Shown: positions 24,528-33,802 of the stretch, piece by piece
Position numbering within the stretch: the first letter of the stretch is position 1
Layout: each line of letters starts with the position of its first letter
From: UBA3940 sp964506005
Lineage (GTDB): Bacteria > Chloroflexota > Anaerolineae > Aggregatilineales > UBA3940
Direction of reading: 5' to 3'
Assembly: GCA_964506005.1 (NCBI GenBank)
Contig: CAZDLX010000001.1
Coordinates: 8,452-72,451 of the forward strand
Length of the DNA stretch: 64,000 nt
Position numbers and translations under genes: made by a program
The notes under the pieces: model-generated
Seen by the model: the letters and a program-made list of their open reading frames with translations, nothing else
The model's database searches: none
Told to the model about the DNA's origin: nothing

Positions 24528-25943
24528 ATGCAGGGAATTCTCGTAACTATCGGCGAGTTTCTTAACTCGCTTGGCCCGCTCATCGTGCTCCCGGTGGTGA
24601 TCGCCCTTCTCGGCATCATCCTGGGGCAGAAGTGGGACAGTGCAATCCGGAGCGGCCTGCTGACCGCGGTTGCCTTCGTCGGTATCTTCGTGACGGTGGG
24701 CATCCTGGGCGAAGCCGTTAGCACGATCGGCGTGGCGTTTGCCGAGCGCACCGGCACGGGCCTTGACATCATCGACATCGGCTGGCCTGCTGCATCCGCA
24801 CTGGCATTTGCCACCCCGGTCGGCAACCTGATCATCCCGATCGGCATTGCGCTAAACATCATACTGCTCGTGCTGGGCATCACCCGCACGCTCGACATCG
24901 ACATCTGGAACTTCTGGCACATGGCGTTTGTCGGCGCCATTGTCCAGTATGTGACCGGCAGCTTCGCGCTCGGGCTGTACGCGGCTGCGCTCAGCCTGGT
25001 GATCGGCCTGTTCCTGGCCGACTGGTCGGCGCCGCTGATCCAGAAGTTCTTCAAGCTGCCGGGCATCTCCATCCCGCACCTGCAGTCGGCGGGTTACATG
25101 ATGCTGGCCGTGCCGTTTGCCTGGCTGATGAACCGCGTCCCGGCGCTGAAGCGCCTGCATGTGGACCCGGATACGACCCGCCGCCGCCTCGGCCTGCTGG
25201 GCGAGCCGCTGGCGCTGGGCTTCATCATCGGCTTCCTGCTGGCGCTGTTCGCCGGGCAGAGCTTCGTGGACGTGCTGCTGACGGCGGTGAACATCGCCGC
25301 GGTGATGGTCCTGATCCCGCGCATGGTCGCCATCCTCGTCGAGGCGCTGTCGCCGGTGGCTGAGGCCGCCCGTGACTTCATGTCGAAGCGCTTCGCTGGC
25401 CGCCCCTTCTACATCGGCCTGGACTCCGCCGTGCTGGCGGGGCACCCCTCGGTTATCTCGGCGGGTTTGCTGATGGTCCCGGTTGAGATCGGGCTGGCTC
25501 TGCTGCTGTCGCCGCTCGGCAACCGCACGCTGCCCTTCATCGACCTCGCCGACGGCGTGTTCGTGGCGGCGATGCTCGCGCCGCTGGTGGCGGGCGACAT
25601 CATCCTCACCGTCGTGCTGGGCGCCATCGTGATGGGCGTCGGCCTGATCTTCACGACGCTGCTGGCGCCTGCCGTCACCGATATGGTGACGTCGGGTGGC
25701 ACGGCGCTGGTCGAGCTCCCCGCCGATTACGCGCAGTACACCGTCATGAGTGACGGCGCGGTCCCGGTAAGCTACGGCCTGTACTACTTGTTCACCACGC
25801 CGGTCGTGGTGGCTATCATAGTCAGCCTGCTGCTCACCGTCGGGCTGTACTTCCTCAAGACGCGCTACGTGCTGGGCGAGGATATCTTCGCCGAAGAGGC
25901 GGAGACTCCCGCCGGGGGTGCGGTGGCCTCGGCGGGAGACTAA
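24528..25943 (+). CDS. PTS system EIIC component, galactitol/SgcC type
   Basis: 471-aa membrane permease of the PTS galactitol EIIC family, with about ten to twelve hydrophobic segments. It carries family features such as L-P-V-V-I-A-L-L-G at the start, the W-N-F-W-H segment near residue 125 and F-Y-I-G-L-D-S-A-V-L-A-G-H-P near 290. It should bring in a polyol or pentose-like sugar and phosphorylate it through the adjacent EIIB. It is a paralogue of the EIIC at 45.6-46.9 kb; both keep the W-N-F-W-H and Y-I-G-L-D-S-A segments. A hairpin follows the stop. Confidence 0.92.
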   Translation: MQGILVTIGEFLNSLGPLIVLPVVIALLGIILGQKWDSAIRSGLLTAVAFVGIFVTVGILGEAVSTIGVAFAERTGTGLDIIDIGWPAASALAFATPVGNLIIPIGIALNIILLVLGITRTLDIDIWNFWHMAFVGAIVQYVTGSFALGLYAAALSLVIGLFLADWSAPLIQKFFKLPGISIPHLQSAGYMMLAVPFAWLMNRVPALKRLHVDPDTTRRRLGLLGEPLALGFIIGFLLALFAGQSFVDVLLTAVNIAAVMVLIPRMVAILVEALSPVAEAARDFMSKRFAGRPFYIGLDSAVLAGHPSVISAGLLMVPVEIGLALLLSPLGNRTLPFIDLADGVFVAAMLAPLVAGDIILTVVLGAIVMGVGLIFTTLLAPAVTDMVTSGGTALVELPADYAQYTVMSDGAVPVSYGLYYLFTTPVVVAIIVSLLLTVGLYFLKTRYVLGEDIFAEEAETPAGGAVASAGD

Positions 25944-25954
25944 GTGTAACGACG

Positions 25955-25980
25955 CGGGGGAGCCCGTCAGGGCTCCCCCG
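25955..25980 (+). terminator. Hairpin after the EIIC gene
   Basis: CGGGGGAGCCC and GGGCTCCCCCG form a perfect 11-bp stem around GTCA. No T tract follows, so it may only partly terminate before the small gene at 26015. Confidence 0.65.
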
Positions 25981-26014
25981 TATGCCGCCGTAACAGCGGT
26001 ACAGGGGAGGCGTA

Positions 26015-26415
26015 ATGGACGAATGGCTGCTGAGCTTATCGGGTGACTGGGGCCCGCTGCTGCTGGACTTCTACCTGAAGAACAGCGCGTGGATCAGTAC
26101 CGTCGTGGTTGTGTACGGGGCCTTCCTGCTGCTGTCGTGGTGGAACCTGCGGCGGATGCGGGATCACCTGCGCGAGGAAGTGAAGGGGCAGCTCGACAAG
26201 CGGCCCGGCAAAGTGGATAAAGAATCGCTCCGCATCCCATGGAATGAGGCGCTGGGCCTCAGCCGCTTCCCTTTCATCGCGGCGGAGTGGGGCTTCCTGC
26301 CCCGGCGCGTCTCGCTCGACAACCTCCAGGCACTGGTTTCGCTGGACGACTTGCTGCCCCGGCCTGAGCGCCCGCTGCCAGGGGTGCGGCGTGACAACAA
26401 GCGCTCCACAAAATC
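26015..26415 (+). CDS. Small membrane protein downstream of PTS genes, cut by an assembly gap
   Basis: 134 residues are visible before the gap at 26416. One membrane helix lies near residues 28-45 (S-T-V-V-V-V-Y-G-A-F-L-L-L-S), followed by a basic cytoplasmic stretch and the segment W-G-F-L-P-R-R-V-S. GGGGAGGCG precedes the ATG. It follows the EIIC gene by about 70 bp and may belong to the same unit. I do not recognise the family. The receiver domain beyond the gap is in the same numerical frame, but this is chance or unknown because the gap length is arbitrary. Confidence 0.7.
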
Positions 26416-26515
26416 NNNNNNNNNNNNNNNNNNNNNNNNNNNNNNNNNNNNNNNNNNNNNNNNNNNNNNNNNNNNNNNNNNNNNNNNNNNNNNNNNNNNN
26501 NNNNNNNNNNNNNNN
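26416..26515. other. Assembly gap (100 N)
   Basis: Run of exactly 100 N between the small membrane protein and the receiver-domain gene. Confidence 0.99.
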
Positions 26516-26539
26516 ACTTCACCCGTAAGGGACATCACC

Positions 26540-26926
26540 TTGTACACCATCCTCGTTGTCGACGATGACCCGTGCGTACGCGAACTGGTCAGTATCATAT
26601 TCGAGAGCCGGCCATACCGGATACTGGAAGCGGAGTGCGCCTGCCAGGCGATCCAGCTGGCGCGCGATGTGCGCCCCGACCTCGTCCTGTTGGATGTCGT
26701 GCTGCCGAACAGCATCAGCGGGCTCGAAGTGTGCAGCACCCTGAAAATGGACCCGGTTACACGTTCCATCCGTATTATCATGCTGTCCGCGATGGCCGAC
26801 CCGCGCGACATCCACCGCGGACGCGAGGCCGGGGCGGACGGCTACCTCACCAAGCCGTTCCGGCTCGCCAACCTGATCCGCACGGTTGAAGGGGCGCTCT
26901 CGTGGCGGCGGTTGCCCGGAAGCTAA
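26540..26926 (+). CDS. Single-domain response regulator (CheY-like receiver)
   Basis: 128-aa receiver domain. The acidic pocket is V-V-D-D-D-P near residue 8, the phosphoacceptor is Asp in L-V-L-L-D-V-V-L-P near 55, the Ser/Thr switch is M-L-S-A-M near 83 and the Lys is in L-T-K-P-F near 107. It lacks an output domain. I chose a TTG start at 26540 with AAGGGA seven bases upstream, because it gives a receiver of normal length. Since the gap ends only 24 bases earlier, an N-terminal extension cannot be excluded. The nearest kinase is the cNMP-domain histidine kinase at 34.1 kb. Confidence 0.85.
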   Translation: MYTILVVDDDPCVRELVSIIFESRPYRILEAECACQAIQLARDVRPDLVLLDVVLPNSISGLEVCSTLKMDPVTRSIRIIMLSAMADPRDIHRGREAGADGYLTKPFRLANLIRTVEGALSWRRLPGS

Positions 26927-27171
26927 GCATGCGGCAGCTGGCATGAGGAAAAGTCCCCATTTTGGCCGGGCGAAAAGCGCGGCATAATAGCCCTAATATT
27001 CTTGCTTCATGAGGTTAAGAGCTCGGCTGTCCCCCTGGCTAGTTGCCCAACCCTGTCAGGATGGCAGCCGCTCTTGATTCTCGGCGCTCCCCCGTGGTTG
27101 CATGATCGAGCCACAGATCAACGGGTAGGAGTTCGGGCGAGTAACCTTCACGCTGGAGGGGCCCCGGGCGG

Positions 27172-29406
27172 CTAGTTCATGACCGTCCGCAGCATGTAAG
27201 TCGTGTCGCTCAGGCGGTGAGCCAGCAGATTCGCCATGTAGCGGTGGAAGTCCGTCGCCACGGCGGGCTGCTCGGCTTCGAGCCGTTTGAGCCCGGCGGG
27301 TGAGAGGTACGAGACACTGCCCGTCGCCTCCATCATGACGGATGCAGTCGCCGGAGTGCCGAGGTAGAACCCCAGCTCGCCGACGATGGTGCCGCTCTTC
27401 ATCGTCCGCAGCCGGACGGGCTCGCCGGTATCCATCTCAAGCTGGATGGTCACCTCGCCGCTCTCGATGAAATACACGCCCTGTGACGGCTCCCCCTGGC
27501 GAATCAGGCACTCGCCGCATATCACTTCCCGGCGCTCCATGTAGCTGAGCAGCACGTCGACGTGTGCCGGAGAGCTGAGCGCCCCGGCGAGGTGTTCGCG
27601 CAGGTTGCGCTGGGCCTCCGCCTGCACCTGCTGCTCTGTGAACAAGAGCTCCTCGCACCACTCGACGCCGTGATCGAGACTGGCGAAGAACTTTACGCCG
27701 CGCGCCTGCTCGGTGATACCGCCCTGGCTGAGCTGCTCCCGCACCGTGGCAGGGACCGACGTCAGCAGCAGCTTCGCGCCGTGCTTCTCGACGAGCTGGC
27801 ACATGCGCGTGAAGCTCAGCGCTGCCGAGCTGTCCAGGCCAGTCACCCGCCGGAAGTCGAGCACGACGAAGCGCACCGGCGGCTCGCCGCCGCGTGCCAG
27901 CTGCTGCCGCACCGAATCGAGCAGGTGATCCGCCGTGCCGAAAAAGATGAAGCCCTGCAGCTCCAGGATGTGGATCTGCTCCCCGCGCTCGCGCAGCCAG
28001 GCACGTACCGCTTCCGGGCGCTCGACGGTGCTGGCGTAGCTGCGGGCGCTGAATGCGTGCTTGATCACGTCGATGCGGCTGTAGCGCACGACGAACAGGG
28101 CCACGGCGATGCCGAGCCCGATGGCGACGCCCGGCAGCACGCCCACCACCGCGATGACCAGCAAAATCAGCAGGACGATGGCGTAGTCGGCGGTGGGAAG
28201 CTGCCGCCGCGCGTCGATGACCCACTCCGTCAGAAACGAGAGCCCTAGCAGCAGCAGCACCATACCCGCCACCGGCCTGGGGATGTAGGCCAGCATCGAG
28301 CTGCCGAGCAGCAACACCGCCACACAGACTGCCGCCGCCGCAACGCCGACGAACCGGCTGCGCGCGCCCATGCGGCGGCTGAGTGACGAGAGGCTCAGCG
28401 TCTGGTAGCCGATCGCCCCGCCCGCCAGCCCGGCGAGGATGTTGGCGATGCCGGCTGCGCGCAGCTCGCGGTCGAGGTCGACGTCCGCCTCAGCCGCCAG
28501 CTCGATCCCCCGCGCGTTGAGCAGCAGCTGCAGCGCGCATACGACGAGGATGGTCGCAATCTGCCCGGCCTGCGACAGGATCAGCGACCAGTTCGCCTGG
28601 AGCAGCCAGGGCGTGGCCAGCGGCTGCCAGCCTGCCCGCCCGGGCATCGCCTCCAGCAGCCAGCCGCCTTCCTGCGCTGCGGCCAGCGAGCTGCCTGAGA
28701 GCCACATTACGAGGTAGAACAGCGCCCCCGCGCCGAGCAGGAACCCGGGCAGGATCAGGAAGTGCTCGCGCCGCCTGAGCACCCAGAGCAGCAGGGCGGC
28801 GAAGGCGAGGCTCGGCAGCCACCGGGGCAGCGCCGCAGGGTCGAACAGCTCGATTATCTGCCCGGCGCTGGCCGGCACACCGGCAAGCACGTCAAACCCG
28901 CCGAGCAGGAGCAGCCAGCCGGTGCCCGCCAGGAAGCCGCCCGTCACCGGGTAGGGGATGAAGCGCACGAGGTCGCCCTTCTTGAAGATGCCAAGCAACA
29001 GCAGGAACACGCCTGTCAGTGAGGAGGCGATCACAAACGAAGCGATCACGGTCGCAAGCGGGGCCTCGCCGCGCGCCGCGAGCGTCGAGGCGAGCGTGGC
29101 AGCCATCACGGCGAGCAGCGCGCTGGGGCTGTCTTGCACGCTGCCGATGACACCGGGCAGGGAGCCGGTTAGCGAGATGACCAGCAGCACGATGACGCCG
29201 GTCATCAGGATGAGCCCAAAGCCGGTAGCAAGATCGGCGGCGAGCGGCCCGGAGAAGATGAGCGCCGAGTACGAGATGATGATCATCACCTCGATCGTGC
29301 CGATCACCAGCCCGGCCATGAGGCTTGCCAGCAGAGTGTCGGTCTGCAAGAGCGACGCCAACCGCTGTCTCACAGAGTTCGGGCGAACCGTGGGCTGCAC
29401 GCGCAT
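27172..29406 (-). CDS. SulP/SLC26 anion transporter with STAS and cNMP-binding-like domains
   Basis: 744 aa in three parts. Residues 20-430 are a SulP-type transporter with about 12-14 helices (F-I-P-Y-P-V-T-G-G-F-L-A-G-T near 150). Residues 460-580 are a STAS domain (F-R-R-V-T-G-L-D-S-S-A-A). Residues 610-740 are a cyclic-nucleotide-binding-type beta-roll (G-V-Y-F-I-E-S-G-E-V, then V-G-E-L-G-F-Y-L-G). In the phosphate cassette the usual Arg is replaced: it reads T-P-A-T-A-S-V around residue 686 instead of P-R-T-A-T-V. Nucleotide binding is therefore doubtful. It probably moves sulfate, bicarbonate or another anion. GGAGGC precedes the ATG. Confidence 0.92.
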   Translation of the reverse strand: MRVQPTVRPNSVRQRLASLLQTDTLLASLMAGLVIGTIEVMIIISYSALIFSGPLAADLATGFGLILMTGVIVLLVISLTGSLPGVIGSVQDSPSALLAVMAATLASTLAARGEAPLATVIASFVIASSLTGVFLLLLGIFKKGDLVRFIPYPVTGGFLAGTGWLLLLGGFDVLAGVPASAGQIIELFDPAALPRWLPSLAFAALLLWVLRRREHFLILPGFLLGAGALFYLVMWLSGSSLAAAQEGGWLLEAMPGRAGWQPLATPWLLQANWSLILSQAGQIATILVVCALQLLLNARGIELAAEADVDLDRELRAAGIANILAGLAGGAIGYQTLSLSSLSRRMGARSRFVGVAAAAVCVAVLLLGSSMLAYIPRPVAGMVLLLLGLSFLTEWVIDARRQLPTADYAIVLLILLVIAVVGVLPGVAIGLGIAVALFVVRYSRIDVIKHAFSARSYASTVERPEAVRAWLRERGEQIHILELQGFIFFGTADHLLDSVRQQLARGGEPPVRFVVLDFRRVTGLDSSAALSFTRMCQLVEKHGAKLLLTSVPATVREQLSQGGITEQARGVKFFASLDHGVEWCEELLFTEQQVQAEAQRNLREHLAGALSSPAHVDVLLSYMERREVICGECLIRQGEPSQGVYFIESGEVTIQLEMDTGEPVRLRTMKSGTIVGELGFYLGTPATASVMMEATGSVSYLSPAGLKRLEAEQPAVATDFHRYMANLLAHRLSDTTYMLRTVMN

Positions 29407-29486
29407 GAGCCGCCTCCGTGGTCGCGCTGCACAAAGAAGTTCCGGCCCGCACGGTTGGCGAGCCGGAACTCAGGCAGAAACCGGTG

Positions 29487-30101
29487 CTACCACCCCGCGG
29501 GGGGTACCGTGAAACCGACCTGCGAGCAGCCGAAGGTGCTGTTGTCGCCCGGCACGCCGTAGCTGCATGCGAAGTTGTATGCGAAAAGCGGCTGAGCACC
29601 CGGCATGGGGACACCCTTGTTGAAGTCGAACCGGGCAGCCTCATAGCCGACGATGCTGGCGTACTGCCAGACGACGGACGACCCGTCAACGCCGACAACC
29701 TTCCAGTTGCCATTCGGGCAGCCTGCCTGCTTCGGCGTGGGCGACGGCGAGAGCTGGGCGATGGTCGGGTTCTCCGCAGTGATGTCGAAGAACGAGCGTC
29801 CGTTCTTCTGCGTGGTGAACCAGCCTGTCTGGATCACTCTCGCCGTGATAGGGTTGCGGCCCGGCGCGGTGTTGCCGCCTTTGTTCTGGCACAGCGCCGT
29901 GACCCTCGCGTAGCCGGTCAGCACCGCCGCGTAATCCGTGTTGCCGGTGCCGCGCAGGTCGCCCTCTGCCTCCAGCGAGCCGATTCGAAAAGTGATACTC
30001 CCGAGCGCCCACTTGCCCGCCCAGGCGGTCGAAACGACCGAAACCAGAATGATGAGCAGGAGTGCCACTGCCAGTGTTTGACGTCGAAGCTTTGATTTCA
30101 T
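29487..30101 (-). CDS. Secreted protein of unknown function
   Basis: 204 aa with a clear signal peptide (basic start, L-A-V-A-L-L-L-I-I-L-V, cleavage near S-T-A-W-A). The mature part is beta-rich and has four Cys (C-Q-N-K-G, A-G-C-P-N, F-A-C-S-Y, F-G-C-S-Q) that could form two disulfides. I recognise no family. AGAGGA lies seven bases before the ATG at 30101; an ATG at 30107 is too close to it. It sits between the cyclase gene upstream and the SulP gene downstream, all on the minus strand, with about 80-120 bp spacing. Confidence 0.8.
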   Translation of the reverse strand: MKSKLRRQTLAVALLLIILVSVVSTAWAGKWALGSITFRIGSLEAEGDLRGTGNTDYAAVLTGYARVTALCQNKGGNTAPGRNPITARVIQTGWFTTQKNGRSFFDITAENPTIAQLSPSPTPKQAGCPNGNWKVVGVDGSSVVWQYASIVGYEAARFDFNKGVPMPGAQPLFAYNFACSYGVPGDNSTFGCSQVGFTVPPAGW

Positions 30102-30224
30102 ATTCATTCCTCTGCCAATGCTCTCGGCTACTACCGGTGACAGGATAAACGGCGCGGGGTTGGCTGCGCCACGCTCAGCATAGCTCCCCGGTGGCTGGTG
30201 CAGGGCCCGTCACGGCCCGCCCCC

Positions 30225-33200
30225 TCACAGCGGACGTATGGACCGCATCCGTTCGAGCTCCGCCTCCGCGCCAAGCTCTGCGAACGTTTGCCATGCCTGC
30301 TCCCAGAGCGCCTCGCCGCGCTCCGGGTCTCCGCCGTGCAGCTCGTACTCAGCCCAGTCTCGCAGCGTGCGGGCCCGCTCGCCGGGGATGCCAAGCTCCT
30401 CGTAGACGTCGGCGCTGCGCGCGAAGCAGTCGCGGGCGCTGTGGGGGCGCGGCTTCCCGACTCGCCCGTAGGCCAGCATCACGTCCTCGCCCTTGTGGGC
30501 AGCGATCTGGCCCAGGATGCGCCAGGCGAAGCCCTCTTCCTCACGCGAGTCCGCGTGGTCGGCGAGGGCCAGTGCGTACTGCGCCGCGTCGAGCGCTGCG
30601 TCCGCGCCGCCCTGTGCCAGGCATGCCTGGGCGAGATTGGCATACGTCGCCGACAGCCCACCTGCGCCGGCGGTGTCCGCCATGCGGATGACCTCGCGCA
30701 GGCTCTGCTCGGCGGCGGCGTAGTCGCCCAGCATGTTCTGCGCCGCCCCGACGTTGCTCAGGTACAGCATCTCGCCGCTGCGGTTACCCATCTTGCGGGC
30801 GTTCTCCAGCGCCTCGCTGTAGCGCGCGAGGGCCAGCTCATAGTCGCCTTTGGACTCCGCCAGCACGCCCAGGTTGTTGAGCAGCGGGATCGCCCCGGCG
30901 CGGTCGCCCAGTTTGTCGAGCAGGGCCAGCGCCCGCTCGAAGTAGCGGCCCCCCTCCTCGAAACGGCCCTGCGAAGCGTTTACGACGCCGAGCAGGTTGT
31001 AGCTGCTGGCAAGCTCCCGGCTGGCCTGCATCTGCTCGCCGAGCTGCACGGCAAGCTCCGCGCAGCTCTCCGCGCCGGGGATGTCACCCGTCCGGAACAG
31101 CCCCGCGCCACGCAGCCGCACCGCGCGGATGGACTCAATTCCGCCGCCTGCCTGCGTGGCGAGGGACTCGGCGCGCTCGGCACTCTCGATGAGCGCGCGC
31201 AGCTCGCCCTGCTCAAGCCGGGCGTTGGCGATACCGCACCAGCCGCGCGCCTGCGCCGCGACGTCGCCAGCCGACTCCGCCTCGGTCACCATCTCGGTGA
31301 AAGCCTCAATTGCCTCGGTGTAGCGGCCCAGCCAGTGCAGCACATCGCCGAGCCCCTCGTAGCTGTCGACTCGCTGGCGCCGGGCTTCCTCGCCGGCTGT
31401 GCGGCTCCTGGCGATGAGGTCGAGCGCACAGGTGTAGTGCTCGACAGCCGCCTCAAGCGCGAAGATGTCTTTGGCGTGTTTGCCGGCGCGCACGTACCAC
31501 GCAGCCGCCTCGTCGTACGCCTCGGCGCGCTCGTAGTGCTCGGCGATGCGCCCTGCCTGCTCGCCCGTCCGCCAGTCGCTGCGCGCGCTGAGCCAGTCGG
31601 CGACCTGCTTGTGGTACCGGCGGCGCAGCCGCTTGAGCACGCTCTCGTACGTCACGTCGTGCAGCAGCGCGTGACGGAAGATGTACTCGTGGGTGTCTGC
31701 GAACGTCGGCGACTCGCGGGGGAAGACGAGCTCGCGCTCGTGCAGGCGGCGATATGGCGCTCCCCCCGCGGGCTGGCGGCTGCCCCCTGATGTGCCGCCG
31801 GTGAGCAGCGTATCGACCGCACTATCCCAGAAGATGCGCCCGACGACGGAGGCGCATTGAAGCGTCTGCCGCTCGGCCGGGGGCAGAGCATCCAGCCGGG
31901 CCTGCAGCACACCCATCAGCGTGGGCGGGACCACCTGCTCGACGAGACGGTCCATGTGCACCTGCCAGCCGTCCTCGGCGGTGACGATCACGCCCTCTTC
32001 GATCAGCATCATGATGACTTCTTCGACGTAGTACGGGTTGCCCTCCGCCCGCTCGATGATCAACCCGCGCAGCTCGTCGGGGATGTCGGGCAGCCGCCGT
32101 AGAATCTCGTCGACGAGCTTGTGGCTGTCCTCCGCGCTGAGTGGGTGCAGGTCGAGCCGGGTGACGGGCAGGCCCTGCCCCGCCCACGACTGGCGGCGCT
32201 CGAACAGCAGCGGGCGCGTCGTAGCGACGACGAGCAGGGGCAGATCGGGAGACGTCTGCAGGATGTGGTCGATCAGATCCAGCGAGCCCGCGTCCGCCCA
32301 GTGTACGTCCTCGAGCAGGATGACGATGGCCCGCTCGCGGGCCATCCGCTCGAGCAGCTCCGTGAAGTCGTGCAGGGCGCGGTCGCGGATCTGCTTGGCA
32401 TCGTTGAGGATGCCCTGAAGCTGCGGATCGTCTGCGAAGTCGAAGCCGAGCACGTGCCCGACGAAAGGCAGGCACTCCTCCGCCTCTCTGCCTGCCAGCT
32501 CGATCAAGCCATTGCGCAGCTTGGCCCGCTTCTTCTCGTCCCCGTCGCTGTCGTGGATCTCGAACCGGAAGGCGAACAGATCGCGGATCAGGGCGTATGG
32601 AATTGTCGCCTTGTCCTCGGTGGCCCGCCCCTTCAGGAGGTGGATGCGCGCCGGATGCACGTCCAGCCAGTTCTCAAACTCGTACAGCAGGCGCGACTTG
32701 CCGACACCTGCTTCCGCCACAACCGCCACGAGCCGCGCCGGGCCGCGCTCAGGTGCAGGCTCGACGACGTCCTCCGTAATGGTCTGCAGCCGCCTGAGCT
32801 CCGCCTGCCGGCCAATCATGCGCGTCTCAACGCCCATCACGCCGCGCGAGTACATCCGGAACGTGCGGGGGCGCGCACCATGCACGAGGTACACGGGGAT
32901 GGGCTCCGCCTTGCCTTTAACGCGGATCGGCTCCAGCGGCTCGACCTCGAACAGCCCGCGCACGTGGCGGTAGGTGTCGCGCGAGATCAGAATGCCGCCC
33001 CTCGGGGCGGCGTGCTCAAGCCGGCTGGCGGTATTGACCGTATCGCCCATAGCTGTGAACTCGGTCGTCGTGCCGACGTTGCCGAGCAGCACCACGCCGG
33101 TGTTGATGCCAATCCGCATCTGGAGGTCAGGCGCGCCGGGCCCGTTGACGAACTCGCCCAGCGCCGCCTGCATGTCCAGCGCCGCGTGGATGGCCCGCTC

Positions 33201-33554
33201 GGGGTCGTCCTCCCGCGCCGCACCCGCGCCGAACAGCGCCATGATAGCGTCGCCAATGTGTTTGTCGATGGTGCCCGCATGGTCGAGAATCGCCGTGTCG
33301 AGGCGCTCCCACAGCGCATTCATCATCTCGCTGACTTCTTCGGGGTCCATCGACTCGGACATCGCGGTGAAGCCCGACACGTCGGCAAACAGCACGGTGA
33401 CCTGCTTGCGCTGCTGCTCGGCGGAGGGCTGCTGCAGGCTGGCAAGCCGCGCCCGGAGCGGCTCCAACGCGGTATCGACGACCTGGTCGCCGAGCACCGG
33501 TCGTTGTAGTTCGAGGGCGGCAATGGCCTGTTCTAGGCTCGCGCGCTCATCCAC
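30225..33554 (-). CDS. Class III adenylate/guanylate cyclase fused to an AAA ATPase and TPR repeats
   Basis: 1109 aa. The cyclase domain (about 50-215) keeps the metal ligands Asp58 (F-A-D-V-S-G-F) and Asp102 (K-H-I-G-D-A), Lys98 and Asp171 at base-recognition positions, and Asn174/Arg178 (N-T-A-S-R), so it looks active. Lys plus Asp favours ATP, giving cAMP. An AAA_16/STAND-like ATPase follows with P-loop G-V-G-K-S near 283-287 and D-V-H-W-A-D as the Walker B-like motif. The C-terminal 400 residues are TPR repeats (A-L-A-L-L-D-K-L-G-D type). The layout is that of large soluble cyclase-ATPase regulators, which probably respond to a bound ligand. It is divergent from the cNMP-domain kinase. 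Confidence 0.93.
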   Translation of the reverse strand: MDERASLEQAIAALELQRPVLGDQVVDTALEPLRARLASLQQPSAEQQRKQVTVLFADVSGFTAMSESMDPEEVSEMMNALWERLDTAILDHAGTIDKHIGDAIMALFGAGAAREDDPERAIHAALDMQAALGEFVNGPGAPDLQMRIGINTGVVLLGNVGTTTEFTAMGDTVNTASRLEHAAPRGGILISRDTYRHVRGLFEVEPLEPIRVKGKAEPIPVYLVHGARPRTFRMYSRGVMGVETRMIGRQAELRRLQTITEDVVEPAPERGPARLVAVVAEAGVGKSRLLYEFENWLDVHPARIHLLKGRATEDKATIPYALIRDLFAFRFEIHDSDGDEKKRAKLRNGLIELAGREAEECLPFVGHVLGFDFADDPQLQGILNDAKQIRDRALHDFTELLERMARERAIVILLEDVHWADAGSLDLIDHILQTSPDLPLLVVATTRPLLFERRQSWAGQGLPVTRLDLHPLSAEDSHKLVDEILRRLPDIPDELRGLIIERAEGNPYYVEEVIMMLIEEGVIVTAEDGWQVHMDRLVEQVVPPTLMGVLQARLDALPPAERQTLQCASVVGRIFWDSAVDTLLTGGTSGGSRQPAGGAPYRRLHERELVFPRESPTFADTHEYIFRHALLHDVTYESVLKRLRRRYHKQVADWLSARSDWRTGEQAGRIAEHYERAEAYDEAAAWYVRAGKHAKDIFALEAAVEHYTCALDLIARSRTAGEEARRQRVDSYEGLGDVLHWLGRYTEAIEAFTEMVTEAESAGDVAAQARGWCGIANARLEQGELRALIESAERAESLATQAGGGIESIRAVRLRGAGLFRTGDIPGAESCAELAVQLGEQMQASRELASSYNLLGVVNASQGRFEEGGRYFERALALLDKLGDRAGAIPLLNNLGVLAESKGDYELALARYSEALENARKMGNRSGEMLYLSNVGAAQNMLGDYAAAEQSLREVIRMADTAGAGGLSATYANLAQACLAQGGADAALDAAQYALALADHADSREEEGFAWRILGQIAAHKGEDVMLAYGRVGKPRPHSARDCFARSADVYEELGIPGERARTLRDWAEYELHGGDPERGEALWEQAWQTFAELGAEAELERMRSIRPL

Positions 33555-33802
33555 AGCTCACGACGTTCTTCCGTAACTGGTGCGACCGTGACAGAGTGAT
33601 ACGCCAGCAGCGCCAGTCGCTGGCCTAACCTGCGGAATCCCAGCGTGAAATCGGCGAGGGCGCCGCCGGTTGCAGCTTGAGTTGGAGAGGCAGAGCCCGC
33701 TGGCAGTCGCCCGCAGAACGGCTGGTTCGTAGTAGCTGGTGACGTAAGCTCCGTGACATGTGCGAAGACTCTCGCAGGTGTGGAGCGTGAAAAGGCTGTA
33801 GA

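Noticed and set aside
26015..26926. One continuous gene joining the small membrane protein and the receiver domain
   Set aside because: Continuity depends on a 100-N placeholder. The receiver has a good ribosome site and a TTG start giving normal length.
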